From Alcanivorax sp. S71-1-4 (GTDB taxonomy: Bacteria; Pseudomonadota; Gammaproteobacteria; Pseudomonadales; Alcanivoracaceae), in the NCBI RefSeq assembly GCF_009846755.1, contig NZ_AQOR01000005.1, forward strand, positions 62,001 through 126,000: a stretch of DNA of 64,000 nucleotides, written 5' to 3'. Under the pieces are notes generated by a model. The model searched no databases. It was not told the origin of the DNA and saw only the letters and a list, made by a program, of their open reading frames with translations. Every line of letters starts with the position of its first letter. Within the stretch, counting starts at the first letter, position 1. Below, piece after piece: positions 9,801 to 19,132 of this stretch. The position numbers and the translations under genes are program-made.

Positions 9801-11027
9801 ATGAAATCAGCCCACCCGGCCGCCAGACCTTTCTGGCCCGTCCTGCTGTTCACCTGCCTGCTCTCCCTGAATGCCCACGCGATCGATGACGATGAGAACA
9901 TCGACGAAATGGACGAAGTCACACCGGAGGAGCTTTCCTACGAAGACATTCCCGTGGACGAGCGCATCTTCCTGCGCGAGTGGCCAAAGGTGCCGTTCAA
10001 CACCGCCTTCTTCGACTACACGCCAGAGCAGATCGAGGCCCGCTGGGATGAATTCATGGTGGGCATCCGCGCGCCGTTCCCGTCGGCGGATTATCTGGAA
10101 TACATGATTTCCAACTACCCGGAGATCGTCGAGGGCGTGGACGCTTTCAACGGCGACTTCGAGGATTTCAGCCAGAAGAACATCCACGTCTGGCGCCTGT
10201 TCCTGCGCGGCGACCTGCAACAGGCCCGCGAGGAAGGCATGAAACTCGGCGTGATCGGCCTGTACCCGGCCATGTTCGCGCAGATCCTGCAGGCGATTTA
10301 CCTGACCGAGCGGCAAAGCGACAAATACATGATGCTGCAGGATGTCGCCAACAAGGTGCGCGAGCATTTCCCTATTCTCGAACGCGCCGAAGATGATCCG
10401 ATCGCGGCGGAGATCGTCGCCTTCACCAAGCTGGGCTATGCCTATGCCCTGGCGCGCATCGCCGAGGAATCGCCAGTGCCGGTGATCGTGTTCCGCCGCT
10501 ACATCGGCAAGATCAAGGGCGGCGCCGAGGAAGTGGTGGACCTGATTCCTGACCACCCGCTGGGCCACGCCTTCCGTGCCGGTGTCGACGCCGGCATCAT
10601 GCGCCGCGTCGGGCGCGCCACGGGCCGCATCACCTATGGTGCGCGCAGCACGGTGGTGGACGAGTCCTTCGGCAAGGCGTTCGAGATGGCGCCGGACATT
10701 CCGATCCTCAACTACGAATACGCCAACGCGCTGATCTACATGAGCCGCAAGCGCGACCTGAACCAGGCCTACGACTACCTGGCCCGCGCCACCCGCTTCA
10801 CGCCGGCCTGGTCGATGGACGCGCTGGATACCATGTATGCGTTCAAGCGGCTTCAGGAAGTGCGCCTGTTCGACGAGAATTACCGCAGCTTCCGCTCCTT
10901 CGAGCGCCAGCGCCGCCGCTTCAGCCGGGTCACCGACCGCAACCTGACCAATGTGCTGACAGCGCCGCTGACCATGGAGATGATGGAACACCCGGAGAAA
11001 TACGCGCTGCCGCCACAGGAGGACTGA
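9801..11027 (+). CDS. Exported protein of unknown function with helical-repeat character
   Basis: 408 residues. Residues 1-27 form a signal peptide (basic start, hydrophobic LLFTCLLSLNA, cleavage after AHA). The mature protein begins with a very acidic stretch (DDDENIDEMDEVTPEE). The rest looks alpha-helical, with paired helices reminiscent of TPR units (for example EYANALIYMSRKRDLNQAYDYLARAT), but I do not recognise a named family. It probably acts in the periplasm. The methyltransferase gene starts 2 bp after its stop codon, so the two are co-transcribed. Nothing in the sequence assigns a function. Confidence 0.75.
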   Translation: MKSAHPAARPFWPVLLFTCLLSLNAHAIDDDENIDEMDEVTPEELSYEDIPVDERIFLREWPKVPFNTAFFDYTPEQIEARWDEFMVGIRAPFPSADYLEYMISNYPEIVEGVDAFNGDFEDFSQKNIHVWRLFLRGDLQQAREEGMKLGVIGLYPAMFAQILQAIYLTERQSDKYMMLQDVANKVREHFPILERAEDDPIAAEIVAFTKLGYAYALARIAEESPVPVIVFRRYIGKIKGGAEEVVDLIPDHPLGHAFRAGVDAGIMRRVGRATGRITYGARSTVVDESFGKAFEMAPDIPILNYEYANALIYMSRKRDLNQAYDYLARATRFTPAWSMDALDTMYAFKRLQEVRLFDENYRSFRSFERQRRRFSRVTDRNLTNVLTAPLTMEMMEHPEKYALPPQED

Positions 11028-11029
11028 CA

Positions 11030-11650
11030 TTGGGCTGGTACGAAGACCATATCTTCCCACCCCTGCTGGACTGGGCCACCCGCCCACTGGAGCGTACCCG
11101 CCGCGAACTGCTGGCCCAGGCCAGCGGTCGCGTGCTGGAACTGGGCGTCGGCACAGGCGCCAACTTTCCCAGCTACACCCCCGCAGCCACGGAAATACAC
11201 GGCATTGAGCCGACACCGGCGCTGCTGCGCCTGGCCCGTGAGCGTGCCGCTGGCCTGCCGCAGCCGCAACGTTTCACGCTGGTGGAAGCCGGCGCCGAAG
11301 CGTTGCCTTACCCCGATGATCACTTCGACAGCGTGGTCGCCTGCCTGGTGTTCTGCACCATTCCCGACACCGAGGCGGCCGCCGCCGAGATAGCGCGCGT
11401 GCTGCGTCCGGGCGGCAAGGTCCTGGTGCTGGAGCACGTCGCCAGCCACCGGCCTGGCATGCAGCGCCTGCAACGGGGCATCAACCCGGTGTGGCGCCGG
11501 CTGGCCTGCGGCTGCGAACTGACCCGGGACACCGCAGCACTGCTGCGCCGGCATGGCTTTGATCTGAACGACACCCGCCACTGGCACCACCCGGCCCTGC
11601 CCGGCCTGATGGCCGAAGTGCTCTACGGCAGCGCGACCCTGCCGGGCTGA
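11030..11650 (+). CDS. Class I SAM-dependent methyltransferase
   Basis: 206 residues starting at a TTG codon with GGAGGA 6 bp upstream, inside the end of the preceding gene. Motif I is VLELGVGTGANF, the acidic residue after beta-2 is in GIEPTPALL, and LPYPDDHFDSVVACLVFC and RVLRPGGKVLVLEHV complete the Rossmann methyltransferase core. It is closest in style to the UbiE/METTL7-like small-molecule enzymes. The substrate is unknown; pairing with an exported protein gives no direct clue. Confidence 0.85.
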   Translation: MGWYEDHIFPPLLDWATRPLERTRRELLAQASGRVLELGVGTGANFPSYTPAATEIHGIEPTPALLRLARERAAGLPQPQRFTLVEAGAEALPYPDDHFDSVVACLVFCTIPDTEAAAAEIARVLRPGGKVLVLEHVASHRPGMQRLQRGINPVWRRLACGCELTRDTAALLRRHGFDLNDTRHWHHPALPGLMAEVLYGSATLPG

Positions 11651-11740
11651 TGCCCGGCGCTGCAGACGGGACAATTTGCCACACCCCCTGTGCGCGCCTG
11701 ATCGCTACAATAGGCGACTTCATGAGCCGATAAGCCGCCG

Positions 11741-12946
11741 ATGACTTCAAGCTGGCAAGACCCGCGCGCCTGGCGCCGCCGCCTGGTATTCCTGCGTGGC
11801 AGCCTGGTGACTGCCCTGGCATTGCTGTACCTGCTCGCCGACCTGCGCGCCGCCTCGCCCTTGCCGAGCGTGCAGGTGGCCTTGTGGCTGGTGCTGTTGT
11901 GGTTGCCCTCGGTGCTGTTCCTGCTGACCCGGAACCGTCCGGCACGCTGGCAGTGGTGGCTGTGCGGGCTGGAACTCCTGATCGACCAGTTGCTGTTCCT
12001 GGCCCTGCTGCATCAACTGGGCGGCTCGGCCAACCCGATTGCCTTCTATCTGCTGCTGCCGGTATTGCTGGCCGCACTGGCCTTGCCGCTGCCGGTGAGC
12101 CTGCTGCAGTCGGCCATCGCCATCGGCGGCTATGGCCTGACGCTGCACTGGCATCTGGTGCCCAGCCATCACAGCCACCTGCATGCACTGACCAACGAAA
12201 TCCACCCCGACCATGGCCTGGGCATGTGGCTGGCGTTCTCCGCCGTAGCCGCCGTGCTGACCGTGCTCGGGCAGCTGTTACGGCAGGCCCAGCAGCGCGA
12301 GTTGCGCAACCAGGGCACGGCGCTCAATCTGGCCCTGCAACGCGAACGCATGTATCAGGTCGGCGCCACGCTGGCCGACCGTGCCCATGAACTGAACACG
12401 CCGCTCTCGACCCTGCTGCTGCTGAGTGAATCATTGGCCGAGGACACCAGTCTGCCGGCCCACAGCCGCGAGGACGCGCAACAGATCGGCGCGCTCGCGC
12501 GGCGCATCAGTGCCCTGCTGCGCCCGGCGCCGGAAACCGCCACCCAGGCGGACCCACCCTGCGCCCTGTCCACACTGACCAATGAGCTGGCACTGACGCT
12601 GCGACATCTGGCGCCCACTCTGACCGTGCGCTGGCAGGGCCCGCTGGACCCGCTGTTGCGTCAGCGCGGCGCCTGGCAACGTGTGCTGGCCAATCTCGGT
12701 TATAACGCCTGCGATGCCGGCGCCACGCAACTGGATATCGCCTGCGACCAGGACAGCCATGGCCTGCTGATCCAGATCAGCGACGATGGCCCACGCGGTG
12801 ACGGGCAACGTGAACGCGAGGGCCTGGGCATCGGTCTCGCGCTGGTGGAAACCAGCCTTGCCGCACTCGGCGCCACGCTGGAACTGGATTTCGACCGCCA
12901 GTGGACCCAGGCCCGAATCCGCGTCCCCCGTGGGGAGCAGCCATGA
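11741..12946 (+). CDS. RegB/PrrB/RoxS-like membrane sensor histidine kinase
   Basis: 401 residues with about six membrane segments in the first 180. LGGSANPIAFYL (93-104) matches the GGxxNPF quinone-sensing motif of RegB-type kinases. The phosphoacceptor is His216 in ADRAHELNTPLSTL, similar to the RegB AHELGTPL box. The ATPase domain has an N box NLGYNACDAGA and a DDGPRGDG G1 motif. RegB-family kinases sense respiratory redox state. I did not see the RegB redox-box cysteine region, so regulation may rest on quinone sensing. It overlaps the response regulator gene by 4 bp. Confidence 0.88.
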   Translation: MTSSWQDPRAWRRRLVFLRGSLVTALALLYLLADLRAASPLPSVQVALWLVLLWLPSVLFLLTRNRPARWQWWLCGLELLIDQLLFLALLHQLGGSANPIAFYLLLPVLLAALALPLPVSLLQSAIAIGGYGLTLHWHLVPSHHSHLHALTNEIHPDHGLGMWLAFSAVAAVLTVLGQLLRQAQQRELRNQGTALNLALQRERMYQVGATLADRAHELNTPLSTLLLLSESLAEDTSLPAHSREDAQQIGALARRISALLRPAPETATQADPPCALSTLTNELALTLRHLAPTLTVRWQGPLDPLLRQRGAWQRVLANLGYNACDAGATQLDIACDQDSHGLLIQISDDGPRGDGQREREGLGIGLALVETSLAALGATLELDFDRQWTQARIRVPRGEQP

Positions 12947-13521
12947 ATCCGCCCGCCGGCGCCATCCTGATCGTCGAGGACGACGACGCCCTGCGCACCC
13001 AGTTGCTGCGCGCACTCGAACGCCGCGACTGGCACTGTCACGCCGCCAGCAGCGTCGACGACTGCCTGGCGCTGCTGCCCACGCTTGAGACGCTGGACGC
13101 CGCCATCCTGGATCTGAACCTCGGCCACGACAACGGCCTGACACTGATCACGCCGGTGCTGGCGCGCTTCCCGGCCTGCCGGGTGCTGGTGCTGACCGGC
13201 TACGGTTCGATCCCCTCAGCGGTGGCCGCCACCCGGCGCGGCGCCCACAACTACCTGACCAAACCGGCCAGCCTGGCCGATATCCTGGCTGCCCTCGGTG
13301 ACAACACACCGGAGCATACCCCCACACTGCCGGATGCCCCACCTTCACTGGAACGGCTGGAATGGGAGCATATCCAGCGTGTGCTGGATGATCATGATGG
13401 CAACATTTCCGCCGCCGCGCGCACGCTCGGCATTCACCGTCGCACGCTGCAACGGCGTCTGAAAAAACGCCCCAGCGCCAGCGATTATGACCGCGACCGC
13501 CCCGCCGACCCGGCCCGGTGA
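12943..13521 (+). CDS. RegA/PrrA-like response regulator with Fis-type HTH
   Basis: 192 residues from the ATG at 12943, which overlaps the kinase stop codon (ATGA) and has GGGGAG upstream. The receiver domain has acidic pair EDD (12-14), phosphoacceptor Asp57 in AILDLNL, and the conserved Lys in NYLTKPAS. The output domain is a short Fis-like helix-turn-helix, GNISAAARTLGIHRRTLQRR, almost identical in style to RegA/PrrA. With the upstream kinase it should form a redox-responsive two-component system controlling respiratory genes. Confidence 0.9.
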   Translation: MNPPAGAILIVEDDDALRTQLLRALERRDWHCHAASSVDDCLALLPTLETLDAAILDLNLGHDNGLTLITPVLARFPACRVLVLTGYGSIPSAVAATRRGAHNYLTKPASLADILAALGDNTPEHTPTLPDAPPSLERLEWEHIQRVLDDHDGNISAAARTLGIHRRTLQRRLKKRPSASDYDRDRPADPAR

Positions 13522-13652
13522 AGGGCCCGTCACGCGGATCTTTTTACGCTTTTCCGCAACGCAGAAGCTGATACTTTGTCTCACAGCGATACAATGGGTG
13601 CATCGGCGGCCGGGACGGCCGCTTTCGTTATTTCCAGCGTCGCGGACAAGGC

Positions 13653-15410
13653 ATGCTTGGTTTTCCCCTACAGACAGTCCGCGAACATCACTGCACACTG
13701 CGCCGCCTGCTGCTGTCACTGTCGCTCGTCCTGACCGCCACCAGCGCCCTCGCGGCCTCGCCATCGCTGCAACTCACCGGCGTAGAGGGCGAGCCGCGCG
13801 ACAATATCCTTGCCCACGTGGCCATCGGCAATGAGCCCTGCGAACTGGCAAGCTGGCGTGAACGCGCCATGCAGCGCAATGCCCGCCGCAACGCCGACAC
13901 GGCGCTGCGCGCCCTGGGCTACTACAGCCCCACCCTGACCACCCGCCTGACACGCACCAGCGACTGCTGGACGCTGGACATGCAGGTGGCGACCGGGCCC
14001 CGCGTCACCGTGAGTGAGGTGCAGATGACCGTCACCGGGCCCGCAGAAAACGACCCGGCATTTCGCGAAGCGCTGGCCAACCCGGTTTTGAAGGCCGGCG
14101 ACCCGCTGCGCCATGACCGCTATGAGCAAATGCGCAACACGCTGTCACGGCTGGCAGCAGACCGTGGCTATTTCGACAGCCAGATGGTGGAGCACCGGCT
14201 GGAGGTGGACGTGCCCCGCCAGCAGGCGGTCGTTGTCCTGCACCTGGAGAGTGGGCCGCGTTACCGGTTCGGGGACGTGACGCTGGAACAGGATGTGCTG
14301 CACCCGGAACTGGCACAGCGCTTCATCCCGTTTGCGCCCGGCGACCCCTACGACAGCCGCCAGCTGATCAACCTGCAACAATCACTCAACAGCAGCGGCT
14401 ACTACGGCAATGTGCGTATCAGCAGTGAGCCGGACCCGCAGACCCGGCGGGTGGCCGTGGCCGCCACCACCACCGCCCGCGCCAAGCATGGCTATCTGGC
14501 CGGTATCGGGTTCTCCACCGACATCGGTCCGCGTCTGCGGCTGGGGTATGAGAACCGGCGCGTCAACCGGCGCGGCCACCGCTACAGCTTCGAAATGGAA
14601 GCATCGCCGGTACGTTCCGGCGCCGGTTTCAATTACGAAATACCCATTGAGCCCAATCGCGAGAAAGTCACTTTCTCGGCCGGCTACCGGGACGAGGAAA
14701 CCGACACCAGCGACAGCGAACGTTATCGTCTCGGTGTGGCCCACCAACTCGAACTGAAATCCAACTGGATCGCCACCACCTCGCTGGAGTTCGAACGCGA
14801 GTATTTCACTGTCGCCGACATACGCGACCGCACCGACCTGCTGATGCCCGGCTTCGAACTGGCGCGCACGCGCGGTGATCATCCCGTATACCCGCAACAT
14901 GGCTGGCACTTGTCCGGCAAAGTCCGCTTCGCCGAGCAGGCGCTGGCCTCCAGCGTCAGCTTCGTGCAGTTCCGCGGCCGTGCCAAACTGATCTTTCCGC
15001 TGCTTGGCGGGCGCGTCATCAGCCGTGCGGATGTCGGCGTCACCGAAGCGGATGAACTGGTCGAGTTGCCCAGCTCCGTGCGCTTCTTCGCAGGTGGCGA
15101 CGCCAGTGTGCGCGGCTATGCGTACGAAAGCCTGGGCCCCACCAACGACGACGGCGATGTCGTCGGTGGCCGTCATCTGCTCACCGGCAGTGTCGAATAC
15201 GATCATCTTTTTTTACCGAGCTGGAGCGCGGCGATCTTCGTCGACGGCGGCAACGCCTTCGATACACTCGATACTTTCGAGGCGGTGTACGGCTACGGCG
15301 TCGGCATCCGCTGGCGCTCGCCAATCGGTCCGATCCGGCTCGATGTCGCGCGCCCTTCCGATCAGCGTGACGCATTCCGGATTCACGTCAGCATGGGGCC
15401 AGACCTGTGA
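13653..15410 (+). CDS. tamA: TamA, Omp85-family outer-membrane assembly factor
   Basis: 585 residues. An N-terminal signal peptide (RRLLLSLSLVLTATSALAA) is followed by about three POTRA domains (roughly residues 37-270) and a 16-strand BamA-like barrel. Barrel hallmarks include the VRGY segment in FFAGGDASVRGYAYESLGP near residue 490 and the terminal segment IRLDVARP. TamA works with TamB in inserting autotransporters and in moving phospholipid to the outer membrane. The start ATG has only a weak, close-spaced ribosome site. The gene overlaps tamB by 4 bp. Confidence 0.95.
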   Translation: MLGFPLQTVREHHCTLRRLLLSLSLVLTATSALAASPSLQLTGVEGEPRDNILAHVAIGNEPCELASWRERAMQRNARRNADTALRALGYYSPTLTTRLTRTSDCWTLDMQVATGPRVTVSEVQMTVTGPAENDPAFREALANPVLKAGDPLRHDRYEQMRNTLSRLAADRGYFDSQMVEHRLEVDVPRQQAVVVLHLESGPRYRFGDVTLEQDVLHPELAQRFIPFAPGDPYDSRQLINLQQSLNSSGYYGNVRISSEPDPQTRRVAVAATTTARAKHGYLAGIGFSTDIGPRLRLGYENRRVNRRGHRYSFEMEASPVRSGAGFNYEIPIEPNREKVTFSAGYRDEETDTSDSERYRLGVAHQLELKSNWIATTSLEFEREYFTVADIRDRTDLLMPGFELARTRGDHPVYPQHGWHLSGKVRFAEQALASSVSFVQFRGRAKLIFPLLGGRVISRADVGVTEADELVELPSSVRFFAGGDASVRGYAYESLGPTNDDGDVVGGRHLLTGSVEYDHLFLPSWSAAIFVDGGNAFDTLDTFEAVYGYGVGIRWRSPIGPIRLDVARPSDQRDAFRIHVSMGPDL

Positions 15411-18400
15411 ACAGGATAACGCTGGGCAAATGGCTGCGCCGGCTGCTGGCAACGCTCCTGTTGCTGTTGCTCGCGGCGCTACTGATCGTGCCGCTGGCGC
15501 TGGGCGTGCTGATGTCACGAGAGGACGGCAGCCGCTGGCTGTTGCAACAGGGGCTGGGCCTTGCACCGGGCGAGACGCGTATCGGCCAGATCGACGGCAC
15601 CCTGCTGCACGGGCTGGACCTGCATGGCATTCACTATGCCCTGCCGGCGGTGACGGTCGAGGCCGAGCGCCTGCAACTGGCGCTCTCCTGGAGCGCGCTG
15701 CTGCAGCGCCGCGTGGCCGTCAGCACGCTGAAGATCGAGCAACTGGCCATCGCACTGCACGAGACCGACAGCGCGCCAGCGCCGGACACCGGTCCACTGA
15801 CGCTGGCGGATATTCCCGACATTCGCCTGCCCGTGACGCTGGCCATTCCCGGCGGCGAAGTGCAGGGCTTTTCGCTGACCCCGGCCGGCGGCACGCCGGT
15901 GCAGCTCGATCGTATCCTGCTGGCTGCCAGCACCGATGCCGGACACCAGTTGCAGCTGCAGCAGTTGTTCGCCAGCCAGGGGGCATACCAGGCCAGCCTC
16001 GGCGGCACCGTCAGCCTGCTGTCGCCGTTCCCCGTGGACGCCTGGCTGGACTGGCAGGCGTCGCTGCCGCCGGCCGTGCAAGACACGTTCGCCAGCGATA
16101 CACCGGCCCAGGGCGAAGCACGTCTGCGCGGTGATCTGGCCCGGCTGTCGCTCACTCACCGGTTGCGCAACCCGGTCACGCTCACCACCGAAGGCGAACT
16201 GGCGCCGTTTGAGACACCGCTGCAGTTTCACCTGAGCAATCAATGGCAACCCTTCACGGTGCAAACGCCATCCGATGCGGCAACCGGCACCGACAGCCGC
16301 ACCCTGGCGGTCGCAGGCGGCACGCTGACCCTGGACGGTACGCCGGATGCCTACGCGCTGACGCTGGACAGTGGCACCACCCTGCCTGACCTGCCGGCGC
16401 TGACCTTCAGCCTGCAGGGACACGGCTCCACCACGGGCCTGGCCATCAGCGAGGCACGCCTTCAGGCCGACCGCAGCAGCGCGCAGCTGCAAGGCCAGGT
16501 GGATTGGTCACCGCTGCTGCGCTGGGACGTGGCGCTCACGATGACCGACCTCGACCCGTCGCTGGCCGTGCCGCAACTGCCGGGCACACTGCAACTGCAC
16601 AGCCAGACCCGCGGCCACTGGCAGGACGGCAAGCTGGCGCTGGAACTGGTCATCGAACAACTCAGCGGTACGGTACGCGGCCACCGCATCAACGGCGGCG
16701 GCCGCTTCGCACTGAGCGAGGGCCAGACACTGCACAGCGACCTGCAACTGCGCGCCGGCGACAATCGCATCAGCCTGCGCGGCAACGCCAATCACCAGTT
16801 CGACCTGGCCCTGGCCGTGCAGGCCAACCAGCTCAGCGCACTGTGGCCAGGCCTGGCCGGGCAGCTCAATGGCAACGCCCGCCTGCAAGGCAACCGCGCC
16901 GTACCGCGCCTGAGCGCGCAGCTCAATGGCAGCGCCATCAGTTTCCAGCGCTGGTCGCTGGCCAGCCTGTCGCTTGAGGCCGGTGCCCGCCACTCGCTCA
17001 ATGACGCCGACATCCAGCTGACCCTGCACGCCGATACATTCCAGCAGGACGGTCAGCTGCTGCTGGAAAATGCCCGCCTGCAGGGCGAAGGCAGCGCCGC
17101 GCGCCACCACATCAACTGGGCCTTGAGCGCACCGCAGGGCACTCTCTCTGGCGCCGCCAGCGGCACGCTGACCGAGATGCGCGCCTGGGACGGCACCGTG
17201 CAGACCCTGACGGTGAGCAACCCACTGGCCGGCACCTGGGCGCTGGAGCAACCGGTGGCAGTGGCCGCCTCCCCGGACGCAGCGCGCCTGGCACCCGCCT
17301 GTCTGGTGTCGGAAGCCGGGCGCCTGTGCGCCGACGCCGACTGGCAGTCACAGGGCCCCACCCGCGCCCACCTCGACCTGCAACAACTGCCGCTCGCCTG
17401 GTTCACCCGCAACCTGCCCGATGGCGCCGTCCACCTCGACGGCGACCTGGCCCTGCGCGCCACTTACCAGGACGACGGCCGGCGCCGCCAGGGCGAAGCG
17501 CAGCTCACCGTCAGCGAAGGCGAGATGCAACTTGCCAGCGGCGGCGAAGACCCGTACCGGGTGCGCTGGCAGGGGCTGGACGCCAACGCCACGCTGGACA
17601 ACAACAGCCTGCACGCCGACGCCCGCCTTCAACTCGACCAGGACAACAGCGCCGACGCCCGGCTGGATGCCCAACTGGCCGGGGACGCCACGCGCCTCGA
17701 AGGTGAACTCAACGCCGCGCTGGATGAGCTCCGCTGGCTGGAAGTGTTTGTGCCGCAACTGCGCAACGTCGGCGGTCGCCTGCGCAGCGATTTGCGCGTC
17801 AGCGGCACAGTCAGTGCCCCACGTTTCAATGGCAGCGTGCGGCTGGAAGAAGGTACCGCAGAGATTCCCGATATCGGCCTGATGCTCACCGATATGGGGG
17901 TGACCGCGACCGCGCTGCCGGACGGCACGCTGGATATTCACGGCAGTGTCCAGTCCGGCCCGGGCCAGCTCACCGTCACCGGCAACCTGCTCACCCACGG
18001 CCCGCAACCCTGGCCGGTTACCCTGCGCATTCAGGGCGAACGCTTTCAGGCGGCGCAGCTGCCCGAGGCGATGGTGCTGATCAACCCGGACCTGCGCATC
18101 CAGATCAGCGGCGACACCGTCACCGTGCGCGGCGACCTGCGGGTACCGGAGGCGCGCTTCGAGCTGCGGTCACTGCCACAACAGGCGGTAGGCGTGTCAC
18201 GGGATGAGGTGATTGTCAGCGCCGACACCACCGAACAGTCCGCCTGGCGGGTGGACACGGAAGTCAACGTCTCACTGGGCGAGAAAATCACGTTCGAGGG
18301 CTTTGGCCTGTCCGCCCGCTTCGCGGGTGGCGTCCGCATCGAGGACAAACCGGACCGCACACCGCGGCTGACCGGCGAAGTGCGCATCAACGAGGGCCGT

Positions 18401-18955
18401 TACCGCGCCTACGGGCAGAACCTGCACGTGGAGCGCGGCACACTGATCTTCCAGGGGCCGCCGGACAACCCCGGGCTGGATATCGTCGCGGTGCGCAATG
18501 TGACCACCTATGACGTGCGCGCCGGCCTGATCGTCGGTGGCACCTTGCAGGACCCGCGCTCGCAGGTGTTCTCCGAACCGGCCATGGAAGAAACCGAGGC
18601 CATGGCCTACCTGCTCACCGGCCGGCCACTGAACCGCGCGTCCGACAACGATGCCAATGTGATCATGCAGGCCATCGCCCGCTACGGCATTGAGCGCGGC
18701 GAATTCATCACCGACCGGCTCGGCCAGACGCTGGGTGTGGAAGTGGGTGTGGACACTGAAGGAGAATTCGAGGACACCGCGCTGATGCTCGGCAAGCAAT
18801 TGTCCTCGCGGTTATACCTGCGCTACAGCGTCGGGCTGTTCGAGGCCCTGAACACCGTGATGCTGCGCTACACCCTGACGGACAGCCTGAGCCTGGAGAC
18901 ACGTTCCAACGCCGAGGAACAGGCCATTGACCTGATCTATCGCACGGAGCGGTAG
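15407..18955 (+). CDS. tamB: TamB, periplasm-spanning translocation and assembly subunit
   Basis: 1182 residues starting at GTG within the tamA stop (GTGA). It has one N-terminal membrane anchor (LLATLLLLLLAALLIVPLAL), then a very long beta-rich region of the kind that forms the AsmA-like hydrophobic groove. The DUF490 domain at the C-terminus includes LTGEVRINEGRYRAYGQNL and ends LSLETRSNAEEQAIDLIYRTER minus a few residues. It bridges inner membrane and TamA and is thought to carry lipid. The TAG stop codon (18953-18955) lies inside the left arm of an inverted-repeat element. Confidence 0.95.
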   Translation: MNRITLGKWLRRLLATLLLLLLAALLIVPLALGVLMSREDGSRWLLQQGLGLAPGETRIGQIDGTLLHGLDLHGIHYALPAVTVEAERLQLALSWSALLQRRVAVSTLKIEQLAIALHETDSAPAPDTGPLTLADIPDIRLPVTLAIPGGEVQGFSLTPAGGTPVQLDRILLAASTDAGHQLQLQQLFASQGAYQASLGGTVSLLSPFPVDAWLDWQASLPPAVQDTFASDTPAQGEARLRGDLARLSLTHRLRNPVTLTTEGELAPFETPLQFHLSNQWQPFTVQTPSDAATGTDSRTLAVAGGTLTLDGTPDAYALTLDSGTTLPDLPALTFSLQGHGSTTGLAISEARLQADRSSAQLQGQVDWSPLLRWDVALTMTDLDPSLAVPQLPGTLQLHSQTRGHWQDGKLALELVIEQLSGTVRGHRINGGGRFALSEGQTLHSDLQLRAGDNRISLRGNANHQFDLALAVQANQLSALWPGLAGQLNGNARLQGNRAVPRLSAQLNGSAISFQRWSLASLSLEAGARHSLNDADIQLTLHADTFQQDGQLLLENARLQGEGSAARHHINWALSAPQGTLSGAASGTLTEMRAWDGTVQTLTVSNPLAGTWALEQPVAVAASPDAARLAPACLVSEAGRLCADADWQSQGPTRAHLDLQQLPLAWFTRNLPDGAVHLDGDLALRATYQDDGRRRQGEAQLTVSEGEMQLASGGEDPYRVRWQGLDANATLDNNSLHADARLQLDQDNSADARLDAQLAGDATRLEGELNAALDELRWLEVFVPQLRNVGGRLRSDLRVSGTVSAPRFNGSVRLEEGTAEIPDIGLMLTDMGVTATALPDGTLDIHGSVQSGPGQLTVTGNLLTHGPQPWPVTLRIQGERFQAAQLPEAMVLINPDLRIQISGDTVTVRGDLRVPEARFELRSLPQQAVGVSRDEVIVSADTTEQSAWRVDTEVNVSLGEKITFEGFGLSARFAGGVRIEDKPDRTPRLTGEVRINEGRYRAYGQNLHVERGTLIFQGPPDNPGLDIVAVRNVTTYDVRAGLIVGGTLQDPRSQVFSEPAMEETEAMAYLLTGRPLNRASDNDANVIMQAIARYGIERGEFITDRLGQTLGVEVGVDTEGEFEDTALMLGKQLSSRLYLRYSVGLFEALNTVMLRYTLTDSLSLETRSNAEEQAIDLIYRTER

Positions 18956-19120
18956 GGTGGGTAGAGCCAAAGGCGAAACCCACCGGGACCATGCGGCGCA
19001 CTGCTCGCACAGAACCAGCGGAACTACCTACCTCCCAAGCCAAGTGATTTCGATGATTTTGCGGGAGTGATTAACGGGCATGGACATGGTGGGTTTCGCC
19101 TTTGGCTCTACCCACCCTAC
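18952..19120. repeat. Inverted-repeat element copy A (33-bp perfect arms)
   Basis: Left arm 18952-18984 and right arm 19088-19120 are perfect reverse complements of 33 bp, beginning GTAGGGTGGG. The 103-bp centre is not coding and shares GCACTGCTCGCAC and TTTTGCGGGAGTG with copies at 38270 (opposite orientation) and 61760. The element fills almost the whole tamB/thioesterase gap. Confidence 0.9.
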
Positions 19121-19132
19121 GGCCCACCAGGC

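Noticed and set aside
9807-11216. 469-codon antisense frame across the exported-protein gene
   Set aside because: The sense strand has a signal peptide, coupling to the next gene and normal composition; the antisense frame has none of these.
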